In this document: piece after piece, positions 51,423-61,846 of the stretch | Position numbering within the stretch: the stretch's first letter is position 1 | Layout of the letters: every line of letters begins with the position of its first letter | Source: Euglena gracilis | Lineage: Eukaryota > Euglenida > Euglenophyceae > Euglenales | Direction of reading: 5' to 3' | Assembly (NCBI GenBank): GCA_039621445.1 | Contig: CP154957.1 | Location: forward strand, 25,458,938 to 25,522,937 | DNA: 64,000 nucleotides | The notes under the pieces: generated by a model | The model's input: only the letters and a program-made list of their open reading frames with translations | Databases searched by the model: none | Told to the model about the DNA's origin: nothing | Made by a program: the position numbers and the translations under genes

Positions 51423-53392
51423 CTTATTTGACCCAAAATGGCAGCCAACTGCCTTTTTGACATGTAATCTTTTTTCACGATTTTTCCCAGCTCCTTTTTT
51501 ATAGTTTTGACTTTCTGGGGGGCACTTGTAACTTTCCTTCCTGGAAGTTCAGTTGAAACCCCAGGTGGGTTACCACTTGGGTGGGCTGCAGGGTAGACTT
51601 TTTCACATTGATTTTGAACCCAGAATCCAGCAAATCTTTGACAACTCTGTTCAGGTGATTTTGCAAAATGTTTTGGGTGGGGGCCACCAGTAAAATGTCG
51701 TCCAGGTAAATAAAGACCTGGATGCCCCTTTTTCTCCACAGTTTTTCGAATGTCTTCATTACTGACATGAAAATTTGGGGCATTACATTTAGCCCAAAGC
51801 AGCCTGTTTGAAATTCCCAGGTCTGCCCCCCTACCTGATGTCTTAAAAATGGCCTTAGGCCTGGACTTAATGGAATATGGAAATAGGCATCCTTCAGGTC
51901 TATTTTTGGTGCCCAGTGGCCTTTTTCCAAAACTGGGAAAATGTGCTGGATATGATCCAGCCTGAAAGGTTTTACTTGAAACTGCTGATTTATTTCTCTG
52001 CAGTCGCTGATCATTCTCCATTTTGTTGTTCCCCCCTCTGGTTTCGAAATTAGAAACCATGGGATTAAATGTTGGGATTCTGAATCCCAAACTCGTTTTA
52101 TTGACCCAGTTTTTTCGTAATCCAGCAGAATTTTTTCTGCCTGGTTCAGGTCCAGATTGGCCCTGGGTTTTGGGTGTGTGGACAATTTTGGGGGATTTAC
52201 CCAGGGGGGTTGAATTCCATTTTTGATTAATTGACATGTTGCTGGGGGGGCATTTTTTGACCACCATTTTAGACTTTTCTGAAGTCTCTGGTACAGGGGG
52301 GTATCTCCCCATTTTTCCTCCATGGAATTTATTTCCTGAATCAGATGATTGTTTAGGGGCTGGGTGGGGGGTGTTGGACATTTCACAGCCCCTATAGCCC
52401 CTAGGGCTTGAGCCCTTGGAAAAAGCAAATGTTCTTGGGGGGGTGTGCATGCACTCTCCTCTCTTCTCACTCTCTCTCTGGAGCATCTTGTTGTTGGAAT
52501 GCATACCATAGGGCTTAATGCCCCTGTTTTGCCTATCAGGCCTCCTTGATGATGATGGTGTTGGTAGCCATACCATAGGGGGGCCTCTGTGGGTCCCCCC
52601 CTTCTTGATTTCACTGGGAGATTTGAAGGTTGATGAATAAATACTTGTGGGGGTCCTTCCCCTTCCCCCTGTTCCTCCTGGGGCTGGGCATTTGTTAAAT
52701 ACAAAGCCCCTGGGGGGCTGCCCTTTAGCTTCTGGGGGGCCTCTGGAGGTCCACCCCTTGTATGGCTGCCATAGCCCTTGTATTGGCCATCTTGGCCCAA
52801 GCCCCCTTTGTTCTGGCCTCCATGGCCGGGGCTGTAAGTTCTGGCTTCTTGCCATGCCCAATTGAAATCTGGGGGAGCCCTGTTGCTGGGCCACCCCCTT
52901 CCCCCCTGGAATGGGGTTGTGGGCTGAATTTGAAAAAGCTGGTCGGTACAGACCTTTTTTGCCCCTTCCTGCTGGGCCATTTGCTGGCTTCCCAATGTTT
53001 GACTGGCCCCCTTGTCCCTGATTCCATCTTGATAGGTTGGGGACATTTGCCCTGTGGGCTGGGGCTTTTGGTCTCTGGGCTGGGCCTGCCAATCTTGCAG
53101 GTTTCTTGAACCCCAATTTGAAATGTGATGGGTCTTGACCCTGGGTACCCAATGTCTTTCGTTGTCGCCTGGGCTTTTTGCCCACTGTTTGCCAGGGTCC
53201 ATGGCCATCACTGTGTGTGGTTGTCTGCTGCTGAAAAATTTTTTCTGCTGAGATGTGTGGTGGGGGGGAAGTGATGGCCACGGTTCGCCACGTTGAAACC
53301 GCATCTCCAAGTTCTCCAGCTGGCGCTTCTTGTTCTGCACTTTGTCCAGGTTGTCGACTTGATAATTCCAATTCGTTCTCCACATTCTGCAT
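50369..53392 (-). CDS. DIRS gag-like and RNase H frame of copy A
   Basis: 1007-codon frame carrying two different proteins' worth of sequence. The N-terminal part (AGELGDAVSTWRTVA, DGHGPWQTVGKKPRRQ) is conserved in copies B and C and is probably gag. The middle overlaps the reverse transcriptase frame. The C-terminal part is RNase H: LHSDSSTHAWGG, HINVKELSAA, SLSVDNQLIYYYL and NWVPSKECLADPISR. It is followed by the DLFASPGNKKLPNF and LYANPPWS region usual after RNase H in DIRS proteins. A third frame starting MPFDTEEDRN (53537) precedes gag and has a counterpart in copy B, so the true gag start may be there. Confidence 0.82.
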   Translation of the reverse strand: MQNVENELELSSRQPGQSAEQEAPAGELGDAVSTWRTVAITSPPPHISAEKIFQQQTTTHSDGHGPWQTVGKKPRRQRKTLGTQGQDPSHFKLGFKKPARLAGPAQRPKAPAHRANVPNLSRWNQGQGGQSNIGKPANGPAGRGKKGLYRPAFSNSAHNPIPGGKGVAQQQGSPRFQLGMARSQNLQPRPWRPEQRGLGPRWPIQGLWQPYKGWTSRGPPEAKGQPPRGFVFNKCPAPGGTGGRGRTPTSIYSSTFKSPSEIKKGGTHRGPPMVWLPTPSSSRRPDRQNRGIKPYGMHSNNKMLQRESEKRGECMHTPPRTFAFSKGSSPRGYRGCEMSNTPHPAPKQSSDSGNKFHGGKMGRYPPVPETSEKSKMVVKKCPPSNMSINQKWNSTPLGKSPKIVHTPKTQGQSGPEPGRKNSAGLRKNWVNKTSLGFRIPTFNPMVSNFETRGGNNKMENDQRLQRNKSAVSSKTFQAGSYPAHFPSFGKRPLGTKNRPEGCLFPYSIKSRPKAIFKTSGRGADLGISNRLLWAKCNAPNFHVSNEDIRKTVEKKGHPGLYLPGRHFTGGPHPKHFAKSPEQSCQRFAGFWVQNQCEKVYPAAHPSGNPPGVSTELPGRKVTSAPQKVKTIKKELGKIVKKDYMSKRQLAAILGQIRCNLMALPFLRAFTDTLANFLVAKSTAPWDSKHPISQEIKAQLREIKTLLDTWGGRPFTQNATRELHSDSSTHAWGGLDIHTGEIVQEFWRKDSILHINVKELSAAINTVKSLSKPGETVSLSVDNQLIYYYLTKGGGRKDPFNKMLRPFFKWCMEHQVNLQVNWVPSKECLADPISRWEMDRGDYSLDPQLFQWLRQQFQNFINLETDLFASPGNKKLPNFVAMWPHWEATAVNALQCPLDNMGDLYANPPWSIIQKFLPRLKMFPQTKVLMVTPYWDSATWWPQLIKMKVPGTPCLKITPYRGMFTNCRGEQMPPPRWPLLCMICSGKFWRGNKFRLKPLKISWGETPV
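51499..53385 (-). CDS. DIRS reverse transcriptase of copy A
   Basis: 628-codon frame, offset from gag. The reverse transcriptase spans about residues 435-620: HLIPWFLISKPEGG, KWRMISDCREINQQ, PKIDLKDAYFHIPL (first catalytic Asp, residue 496), GCFGLNVMPQIF, and the YLDD box (Asp562 and Asp563, about 51702-51697). The frame stops at 51499 just before the RNase H frame. Copy C has one extra base in the C run at about 51520 that would join the two frames. The N-terminal 340 residues overlap gag in another frame; both frames stay open for nearly 1.9 kb and are conserved in copy B. Confidence 0.9.
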   Translation of the reverse strand: MWRTNWNYQVDNLDKVQNKKRQLENLEMRFQRGEPWPSLPPHHTSQQKKFFSSRQPHTVMAMDPGKQWAKSPGDNERHWVPRVKTHHISNWGSRNLQDWQAQPRDQKPQPTGQMSPTYQDGIRDKGASQTLGSQQMAQQEGAKKVCTDQLFQIQPTTPFQGGRGWPSNRAPPDFNWAWQEARTYSPGHGGQNKGGLGQDGQYKGYGSHTRGGPPEAPQKLKGSPPGALYLTNAQPQEEQGEGEGPPQVFIHQPSNLPVKSRRGGPTEAPLWYGYQHHHHQGGLIGKTGALSPMVCIPTTRCSRERVRREESACTPPQEHLLFPRAQALGAIGAVKCPTPPTQPLNNHLIQEINSMEEKWGDTPLYQRLQKSLKWWSKNAPPATCQLIKNGIQPPWVNPPKLSTHPKPRANLDLNQAEKILLDYEKTGSIKRVWDSESQHLIPWFLISKPEGGTTKWRMISDCREINQQFQVKPFRLDHIQHIFPVLEKGHWAPKIDLKDAYFHIPLSPGLRPFLRHQVGGQTWEFQTGCFGLNVMPQIFMSVMKTFEKLWRKRGIQVFIYLDDILLVAPTQNILQNHLNRVVKDLLDSGFKINVKKSTLQPTQVVTHLGFQLNFQEGKLQVPPRKSKL

Positions 53393-53546
53393 TGACTTCC
53401 AATGTCAAAGTTGAAATAATTTCTTGAATTTGATATTCTGCAGGTTCTACAGGTTCTGAATATTGATATTGTGTTCTTTTGATCTCTTCCAACTCTGTTC
53501 TTTGAAAGTTTCTGTCTTCTTCCGTGTCGAAGGGCAAGATTAGGAA

Positions 53547-53645
53547 TCAGCCAACTCCGGCGAAGAAAGGCACTAAGCAGGGACTCCTAACCCAACGCAG
53601 CAAACAATCCAAACAACACCGCCGGCGAGCAAGGCATGGCCTCAC
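53547..53645 (-). repeat. DIRS copy A right inverted terminal repeat
   Basis: Inverse of 49190-49286, differing only near the inner end (TTTCTTCGCCGG against GCCTCGCCGG). Confidence 0.88.
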
Positions 53646-53674
53646 AAGGGCAAAGTGCGGAGCCCGAGGTGTCT

Positions 53675-54578
53675 GCCAAAAAAGGGGGGAAAAGGGACCC
53701 ACAGTGGCCCTTTCAATGGCCCAGCCTCAGGAGGAAAAGGGACCCACAGTGGCCCTTTTGGAGGGAGGGGCAGGAACCCCTCCAGCAATTATTTCTCAAT
53801 TCCCGATGGTTCAATCAAGGGAGGGACCCACAGAGGCCCCCCTATGGTATGTCAACCAACGACAGCAACATGGAGAAGACCAGATAGGCCAAACAGGGGC
53901 ATTAAGCCTTATGGTATGTCTTCCAACAACAAGATCATCCAGAGAGGTGAGCAGAGAGGGAGAGAGTGCATGCACATCCCCCCAGAAAAAATTTATTTTT
54001 CCAAGGGCCCAAGCCCTAGGGGACCTAGGGGTGCAATGTCCAACACCCCCAACCAAGCCCCCCCAGAATCATCTTATCCAGAAAATAAATTCAATGGAGG
54101 AAACATGGGGAGACACCCCCCTCCATCAAAGGCTGCAAAAAAGCCAAAAATGTCCAGCACCCCCAGCCCAGCCCCCCCAAAATCATCTAATCCAAGAAAT
54201 AAATTCCATGGAGGAAAAATGGGGAGACACCCCCCTCCATCAAAGGCTACAAAAAAGCCTGAAATGGTGGAGAAAAAATGCCCCCCCAACAACATGTCAA
54301 CTAATCAGGGATGGCATTCAAACCCCTTGGGTAAACCCACCAAAATTGTCCACCCACCCAAAACCCAGGGCAAATTTGAACCTGCACCAAGCAGAAAAAA
54401 TACTGCTGGATTACGAAAAATCTGGATCCGTAAAGAGGGTGAGGGATTCAACCACCCAGCACCTAATCCCCTGGTTTCTGATTTCGAAACCAGAAGGGGA
54501 ACAGACAAAATGGAGACTAATAAGCGATTGCAGGGAAATAAATTCCTCCCTTTTCGGCTTGCCTCGAGGGAGTGCGAG
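53675..54578 (+). mobile_element. DIRS copy B, right part, internally deleted
   Basis: Continues copy B's two overlapping gag/RT frames. The RT frame gives HLIPWFLISKPEGEQ and KWRLISDCREIN and then jumps to the right end TGCCTCGAGGGAGTGCGAG (54559-54578). RT catalytic motifs, RNase H and recombinase are all deleted. A 114-bp in-frame tandem duplication (54068 and 54182; NHLIQ(E/K)INSMEE, WGDTPLHQRLQKS) is specific to this copy. Confidence 0.83.
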
Positions 54579-54930
54579 CAGCATTCCCTCTGTACGCCGA
54601 GGGGGCCGACGTAGTTAATTACAGCCGAAGTAAGCCTTCGGTCTCCGAGCCAACACATTTTTCTCGGATCCCCAACTGGTGCAGCATTTTTTAACCCCAT
54701 CCCTGGTGTATGTTCCGGGAGGGGGTCAGATATGCCTGGGCTTGACTTGGTGCAAAATTCGGTCTTTGTTTTCCTTTTTTTTGTGTCATCGCTATGCAAC
54801 GTTGCTTCGGAGAGGGTTTGAGATTGAAAATGGGAAAAAATAACAGCCAAACACGTACTGAACAATTTTGCAGTTCTTTGGCGAAGGGGGAAAATAAGCT
54901 GTGCTTGTCAGTGGAGGATCGCAAATGCAA
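54579..54930. other. No gene recognised
   Basis: Unique-looking sequence after the end of DIRS copy B. Confidence 0.35.
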
Positions 54931-55202
54931 TTAGGATGGGTGGGGAGTGGACACTGCGGCGGAGGACGGCACGGGCGACGGCTTTGCCGGAGGCGGGCCC
55001 TTCCCGAGGGGAGCGCCGCCCTTCCCGGGGGGTGGCAGCCCCTTCCCTGGCGGCGGGCCTCGGCCGGGGGCCAGCCCTTTCCCTGGCGGGGGGCCGCGCC
55101 ACCCAGGCGGGGGCCCCTTACCCTTCCCTTTTCCGGGGGGGCCGGGAGGCCCGGTGGAGGTGGCTGTGGGAGCAGACTTCCATTTGGTGCGTTGCCGTGT
55201 GA
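54931..55202 (-). CDS. Possible terminal exon, PPGKG-repeat protein
   Basis: The minus frame ends in TAA at 54933-54931. It has RQRTKWKSAPTATSTGPPGP followed by repeats PPPGKGLAPGR, GPPPGKGLPPPGKGGAPLGK. Low-complexity proline/glycine/lysine repeats, as in disordered tails. Acceptor CGTGTCACAG assumed. Which gene it belongs to is unclear. Confidence 0.3.
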
Positions 55203-55280
55203 CTGTGACACGCGACACGCGGGGCACACCCGGCACGCGTGGCATGCATGACACGGGGGAAACAGGTTTGAGGGTGCATC

Positions 55281-55487
55281 CTAATGGGAAGCCTGGGCGG
55301 ACGGCGGCGGTTGCGGGGCCGGCGGGGGCTCCGCCACGGGCAAGACGAAAGGGACTGGGGGCTCAGCCGGGGGAGTCGGCGGTGGGGAGGTGGGCTCCGG
55401 GGCGGCAGCAGCAGGGGCCACGGAGGGCGGAGATGGCTCGTCGGGGGCCAGGGGTGGGGCGCCGTCCGCCTTCTTGCTCTCCGTTGC
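55281..55487 (-). CDS. Proline/alanine-rich terminal exon, perhaps of the GORAB-like gene
   Basis: Acceptor with a good pyrimidine tract (TTGCCTCCCTCCTCCAAG), then 68 codons in phase 0 and TAG. Peptide: ATESKKADGAPPLAPDEPSP, PSVAPAAAAPEPTSPPPTPP, AEPPVPFVLPVAEPPPAPQP, PPSAQASH. All introns of the GORAB-like gene just upstream on this strand are phase 0. A donor (GTGTGC after LGDLTP, about 57955) could splice it here. That link is inference. Confidence 0.42.
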   Translation of the reverse strand, partial: ATESKKADGAPPLAPDEPSPPSVAPAAAAPEPTSPPPTPPAEPPVPFVLPVAEPPPAPQPPPSAQASH

Positions 55488-56430
55488 CTTGGAGGAGGGA
55501 GGCAAACAAGACAAAAAGGGGCGGTTGTTTGTTCGGACGTTTTGACACTTTTGACAGGATCGGAAGCAGGATGTTTCCTCCCCAAACCTCACACGTTGGC
55601 TGTGAATGGATGGGTTTGGTGACTGAAAGAAACTTGGCATTCATTCAGGGTGCATGTAATGCAATACACCGACACCCCTCCTTGGACATCTGGACATGCT
55701 GCAATGCACTCGATTCATGTAATTCCACTCTCCTGTTGCCTCAGACAACACGGTTTCTGAAGATAATTATGGTCCGCTGGCGCAATTGCGAAAGGGGACC
55801 ATTGTTGCCTTACCCCCCAAAAGAAGCCATGGGTCTTCTGAGTAGGATCCGTTGTTGAAAATCCCAAACTTAATTTGGGGGGTTACCGTTTAAATTCTTG
55901 CTAAAAATTCAGCTGAAAAAAACCTTTCCGAAAAAAAGGGCCCAAAAAACCAAAAAAACACGATTTTTTGCCCGCAATGAGCAAAAAAGAGTCTCAAAAA
56001 CACCGATATTAAACAATGGGTGAAAATCAAAAAAAAATATCTAAACCATCCATTTTTCGGGGCATTTTCGCAGGTTTGCGGGGTGTAGGGATTTTTTTTC
56101 GAAAATCGGAACGGGGTCTTAACCGGCCGTGGGGATTTGATTTGTCGGCCAAATGAAACCCCCACCCCAGGGAAGCACCGACGGGCGGAAAAGACAGAAA
56201 AGTTACCATTTTATGACAACTTTGGGCAATGAATTTTGCATTTGGTCCAAAAATTGGCGCCAAGGGAGTTCTGCTTAAAATGGAATTCTGGCAAAAATGG
56301 GTGTAAAATCGCATTGGCAATATGTACTCTTTTCATTAGTGGAATTTGACTTCCTCGCCCAAATATAACCCCCCAAATGCAAAGAGGAGCACACGGCTGG
56401 CTGACGGCGTGACGAAAGCCAATTCATGTT
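55488..56430. other. No gene recognised
   Basis: Contains AATATAACCCCCCAAATGC at about 56360, a fragment of the AATATAAA family. No supported exon. Confidence 0.35.
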
Positions 56431-56439
56431 TTTAAGCCA

Positions 56440-56880
56440 ATTTTGAGGGACAAATGACAATTTTGGTGTGCTTCCTAATTTTGAGAGGCAAATGCAAAAT
56501 TCCAATTTTGGGGTCCAATGCCTAGTTGTGGGTGCATACTCATAATTTGAAGGCAAATGCTTAATTTGGGGTGCAACATCCAAATTTTGGGCCACAAATG
56601 CCAAATTTTGGACGGAAAATCCAGATTTTTGGTGTCAAATGCCTAACTTTGGAAAAAAAAATGCCTTATTCTGATGCAAACTCCTGACTCATTTGTGGGC
56701 AGCAAATGCCTAATGTGGTTTGCTAACTCCTAATTTTCAGTGGCAAATGCCTAAATTTGGTGTGCAAAAACCAAATTCTGAGTGCGATAAAATCAAAATT
56801 TGGGAAAGAAAATGCTCATTATCAGCAGCTATGCCTAATTTGGTGTATGTGGGGTTGTGATGAGTTCGGAGCTACTTTGG
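56440..56880. repeat. Degenerate AAATGCCTAATTTTGGGGTG tandem repeats
   Basis: At least ten diverged units of about 25-30 bp around CAAATGCCTAATTTTGG. Same motif at 1750-1890 and 4018-4340. Confidence 0.65.
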
Positions 56881-57855
56881 GCAATTTCTGGTCATCAAAC
56901 TATTTCACACAAAATTTGAGCCTTTTCAACCATTATTGCCCAGTTCTAGGGAAAAAAGTTTTGCCACTTCGCAGAAAATGGGACATTAGTTGTGCAAATT
57001 TTGGTCATAACGCACCAAAACAGCCCCAAAAATCCAAAAATGGCAGAGTAGACAAAGATTGGTGAAAAATGACTGCCAAATGGCCAAAAATGGCCAAATG
57101 GCCAAAAATGCAGCATCCACCGACGACAAACGTGGCTTTGAAGGGAGATGATGGGGAAATTGTTTCCGCATTGCAAGGATGCGGCTCGTGTCATTTTCTT
57201 GTGAGTCACGGCTGGCCAATGGCGTGACTTCCCCTTAAACCCCCCTGAGGGTTTTAAATCGTCCATATGTAAAACTAGTGGTCTAATTTAGGGGGTTATT
57301 GCACAATTGTGCAGATGGACCACTCAAAATCCAGCCGAGAGCTCCTGTTTTTCGCCTTGTTCGGAACTGGAAAAATAGTGCCGTATGACCTATACATAAA
57401 TTGTGGGGATAACCCATCACCCAGCCTGTATACCAGTTACAATCCAAATCCATCAATAACTGTGAACAGAAAGGCCCGGTGTCTGCCTGTATTTTGTTGA
57501 TGTGTTTCACGCCAAGGTTTTTGGTGGGAAAATGAGAAAAGGAGTTTTTTGGAAGATATTTTCCAAAAAAAAAAGTCCTGTTCATTTTTTCATGCCCTGT
57601 ATTTTCTGAACACCATGTTCACGAACATCACGGCATTATTTTTGCAGGTCAAACATCGCCCTCCCAACAGCCTGTTCACAATTATCAGGGTGTTATTTAG
57701 GGGGAGGGGTCAAACTATCGCCCTGTATTTCACGATCAGAAAAAGTTGCCTGAAAACAGTGCATGTGTTTCATGGAACTGAAAGAAAAACACGTCGCTGG
57801 TCCTGGAAGACGACAGATGAGTATTAAAGTAAAAAAATGAAAATTATAAAAAAAT

Positions 57856-60800
57856 TTAGGGGTTCTTTGGGGGGAGGACCAGTGCCGAAGAAGAAGGGCC
57901 CTTGACGGTTCCTGGTGAACATGGGCTGGGGATGAGATGGGGGGGGGGGGGTTGCTGATAATAGCACACCGGTGTCAGATCACCAAGAATGGTCTCATTG
58001 TTAATCGCCAGGCGAGTCATCAACTCCTCCAATTTCTCTGCCTGCAAGAACAAACACCGAAACACCAAAACAGAAAAAGAAAATTTGTGCTAAGTTTTTG
58101 AAGAGTGTTCAATGTTTGACTGTTGAAAGACAAAGAATAGACAAATTAAACGTTACAATCCGGACAGAAATGACGGGAAACAAAATGATGGGAAACCACC
58201 CAATCTTTCCCATCATGTTTTTCTGCAATTTTCCCCGCACCTTTTCCTTTGCAAAAAGGCCCAAAAATGTTAACCACCAAATATGACTCGCAGGACTCTG
58301 CAACAGAATCTCAAAAATTTGCCCATCAATCTCAAAGGTTTTGTCGAAAGGTGCCAGGTGTTTTTGGCCCAAAATTATAGGAAATGTGGTCAACAATTTG
58401 AAATAATATTGAAAATATTCTTAAAAAAAACTTTTTGGGGGGGTTCGTTTTGAACGATCTGTCTTATGCTGGTGTTTGGATGGACAGGCATTCAAAAAGA
58501 ACACACTGCAGGCAACGGGAAACAAAAAAACTGGCAAGTCCCAAAAACTCGCAAAAAAAAGTTCCAGAACTGTTAGACCATGGAGTCCCAAACCTCTGAC
58601 AAACAGTTCAAAATAGATTCAAAAAAAGGTTACAAAACTTTTGGCAAAAATGTGCAAAATCATGGCAAAAAAAGTACAGAAATATTTTCAAAAAAAAACA
58701 CAAAAAAAGGCAAAAACACGGAAAATTATGGCAAAACGTCCTGGAAACTGTGAGTGTTACGTGCCAGTAATAGGCTTTCAAAAAATCGAAATTTTCCCAT
58801 TAACCCCCCAAAAATACAAAACCCCCCAAATATAAACCCCCCCTGAGGCGTTTGATTTGGCGACTAAATATAAACCCCCCTCCGAAATACAAAATATCAG
58901 CTTCGGATCCATCACCTCCTGACTCCTCGGATTCATCACCTCCTGACTCTTCGGATGTTGGCACTCGAAACGACCAAAACCGAGTCATCAAGAGAGTCTC
59001 CAGACAGGTACTCTTCCATTGTAAGCAACACAAAAGGGCTGCAAAGGACAAAATGGAAAAGGACAGGAAATCGCCAAAAGTTTGTGTTCCCCCATATATA
59101 AACCCCCCAAATATAAAGATCCCCGCGGGGGTCTTGAAATTTCCACCCAAATATAAAACCGGGGTGGTTTATATTGGGGGGGGGGGGGCTATTTTCCCCC
59201 GTCATTTTAATTTCTCATCATTTTTGTCCGGACTGTGCAAGATGCCATGGGCTGCAGAAAAAAGATTCAGGCTGGAGGCAGGGAGATGCAAATAGAACGT
59301 TGTTTGGAAAGAAATGGAGTAGAAAGAAATTGAATGCATTTCAAGAAAATATGAATCACAGAGGCTTAATATCCTTGAGTCGTTCATCAGCACCCCAGAA
59401 ATAATAAATTGTTGGTTTCATCAAAGCATTTTACGACAACTGTATCTTTCGTTTCCTGACCTGATACATTTTTTACCGACCCCCCGGGGGGTCACTCCAC
59501 TTTTTTAAAAAAAACCAGTCAGTCACTCATTTTCGGAAAACCAGCCAGTCACTACCCCCCCCCCAGGGGGGGGTCAGCCACTCAGAAAAACGGCCACTTT
59601 CTAGTCACTTTAGGCCATTTTAGGCCAAAAAAATTTTCCGGCGACTTCGGCGCCGGGGTCACTCAAGCCACTTTTTCCCACTCCTGGCCGACCCCCCCCA
59701 GGGGGGAGGGGGTCCGGGCCAAAAACCAGTCAGTCACTCTGAAAAAAACCAGTCACCCACCCCCCAGGGGGGGGGGTCGGCCAATGCTTAAAAAATTGAC
59801 TGTTCCTGACCCAGCTTCTTCTTCAAAATAATTCTATAACAAATACACATCATAATATTTCTGCAAACAGGAAAAAAATGGTTCCCAATGCTTCCAAGCA
59901 GCATCAATATCACACCGGACACATCCGGTGGAATGGATTGGTTGTGAAAACATTTGTTTTCATTGCGCGCAAAATTGCACCTTACGTTGCTCATTCTGCT
60001 GGATCAGTAACGTGAAATGCTCCGCGAGCAAGGCCTGTGATGGACGGAGAAAAAAAAACAGCTTCCCTCTCAAATTTCTCCAGGTGGTGTGTGCCCGGGA
60101 AAAAAAATCCTGATCCAAATCCAACATGGAGGGAGGGGGAATGGACCCACAGCTCCAAAATCTCTCAACCAAGGCAGTGTCTTCCAAAGAGGAAAAGAGA
60201 AGGCGACAGGAAATGGCGCTGAACCGCCCCATTCAGACGGTCTGCGCGAGCCTTTCTGCCTGAGAGAGTCTGACCTTGTTGTTCTTCTTGATCTGCAGGT
60301 CCATCTTCGCATTCATGAACTCGGTCTCGGCTCGTTCATAGCGAACCCTGGCGGAGGCCAGGTGCTTCACTGTCTCGTCGATTTTGATGCGGAGCATGTC
60401 GATGTCCGTCTGAGCCACCTGCTCCAGCTTGTCTAATTCCTGTCTCACCTGTGGTTACGGAAAGCCGTCCAGGTTTGCCGTGTAGGATGGCGAAGAAAAC
60501 AAAAGACAGAAAGAGAAGTGCCCAAGAATCTCGAATTACTATTGCAAATGAAAAAAACGGGAGATGCCAATCTTAAGAGGTGCTGGCAAAAAAATGCACA
60601 CATTCTCCAGGTTGAAAACCATATTCAACAAACCCAGGGGGTTTGAGAAAATAGTTTTAACCGTTCTTGCTCAAACAAGAGAAATTTGGGGAATTATGCA
60701 GAGATTTGTTCCAAACCATTGGTGCCTGAACAAGCGGGTTGTAAGGGAAGACAAAAAGGCAAGACCATGTTCAGAATCTCTGTCTCTTTCAATGCTTGGT

Positions 60801-61702
60801 CGAAGCGCTCTTGGATCGTCTTATTGAGCAGTTCTTTTTTTGCTGCCACCTGAGGGAAGAACAAAAGCAGATGGAATCATTCCATTACCGGCTTGTTTGA
60901 CAACAGAAAATGATAATTGCAAATAGATATTTACATATGGCAAGCATTATGTTAAATGCCCCCGTGGGATCTTAAATTTGACACCCATCTGGAAGGTAAC
61001 CTTAGGGTTTGACTGACGGTTCTAGGTATAAATTAGGCTTGATTCCTTTTTGTGTATACCCAGCCTTAGGCATAAATTAAGCTTGATCCCCTTGAATGAA
61101 GTAAACCCAACAGTGGGCCTGACGTGGCCTAAAAGTGTAACCCTGACGCTGCTCCTTCGGTCATCCTTGAACACAAATGCCAGAAACAATTTTAAATCTA
61201 ATGCACCTCTAACGGGTAGTAGGCATCCATGCATGCATGGATGCATCCATGTATGCATAATGCATGCATACAGACGTACATATTGTACAAAAATACACAC
61301 AAACATACATACATACATACATGCATACATACATACATGCATGCATACATACATACATACATACATACACATACATACATACATACATACATACATGCAT
61401 GCATGCATACATACATGCATACATGCATACATACATACATACATACATACATACATACATACATACATACATACATACATACATACATTCATGCATGCAT
61501 ACATACATACATACATACATACATACATACATACATACATGCATACGTACAGGCAGGCAGGCAGGCAGACAGACAGACATGCATACATTATAAAACATAC
61601 ACACATGCGCACATATTCAGGGTTCAAGGAAACTTTGTCTTGACAATATTTGCACCTGTCAATTTAGTTGTTCAAAAATTGCATGGTTGGTATTTGCAAG
61701 CC

Positions 61703-61756
<54 letters not shown>

Positions 61757-61760
61757 CGCA

Positions 61761-61846
<86 letters not shown>

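Larger units (their letters stand above)
49124..53674 (-). mobile_element. DIRS-type retrotransposon copy A, structurally complete
   Basis: 4.55 kb, minus strand. Inverted terminal repeats lie at 49190-49286 and 53547-53645. An internal complementary region (49420-49525) is the exact complement of the element's two ends joined: 49420-49489 matches left end 49124-49193, and 49488-49521 matches right end 53641-53674, overlapping at AG/CT. That is the DIRS1 arrangement used to close the circular intermediate. It encodes gag-like, reverse transcriptase, RNase H and tyrosine recombinase frames. It sits inside copy B, which continues on both sides. DIRS elements integrate by a tyrosine recombinase without target duplication, and none is seen. 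Confidence 0.93.

Noticed and set aside
54947-55858. Plus-strand 303-codon Gly/Pro-rich frame
   Set aside because: Lies opposite better-supported minus-strand proline-rich exons and has no recognisable content past the low-complexity part.
57303-57500. Plus-strand frame MDHSKSSRELLFF...
   Set aside because: Starts after a CAG and is open for 65 codons, but a minus-strand frame is equally open and neither is recognisable; lies just past the GORAB 3' end.
58109-58396. Minus-strand exon-like [14 protein letters not shown] within the GORAB gene
   Set aside because: It falls between two exons whose protein sequence is contiguous in the family (QNEQRK then AEKLEELM), so an exon here is not expected.
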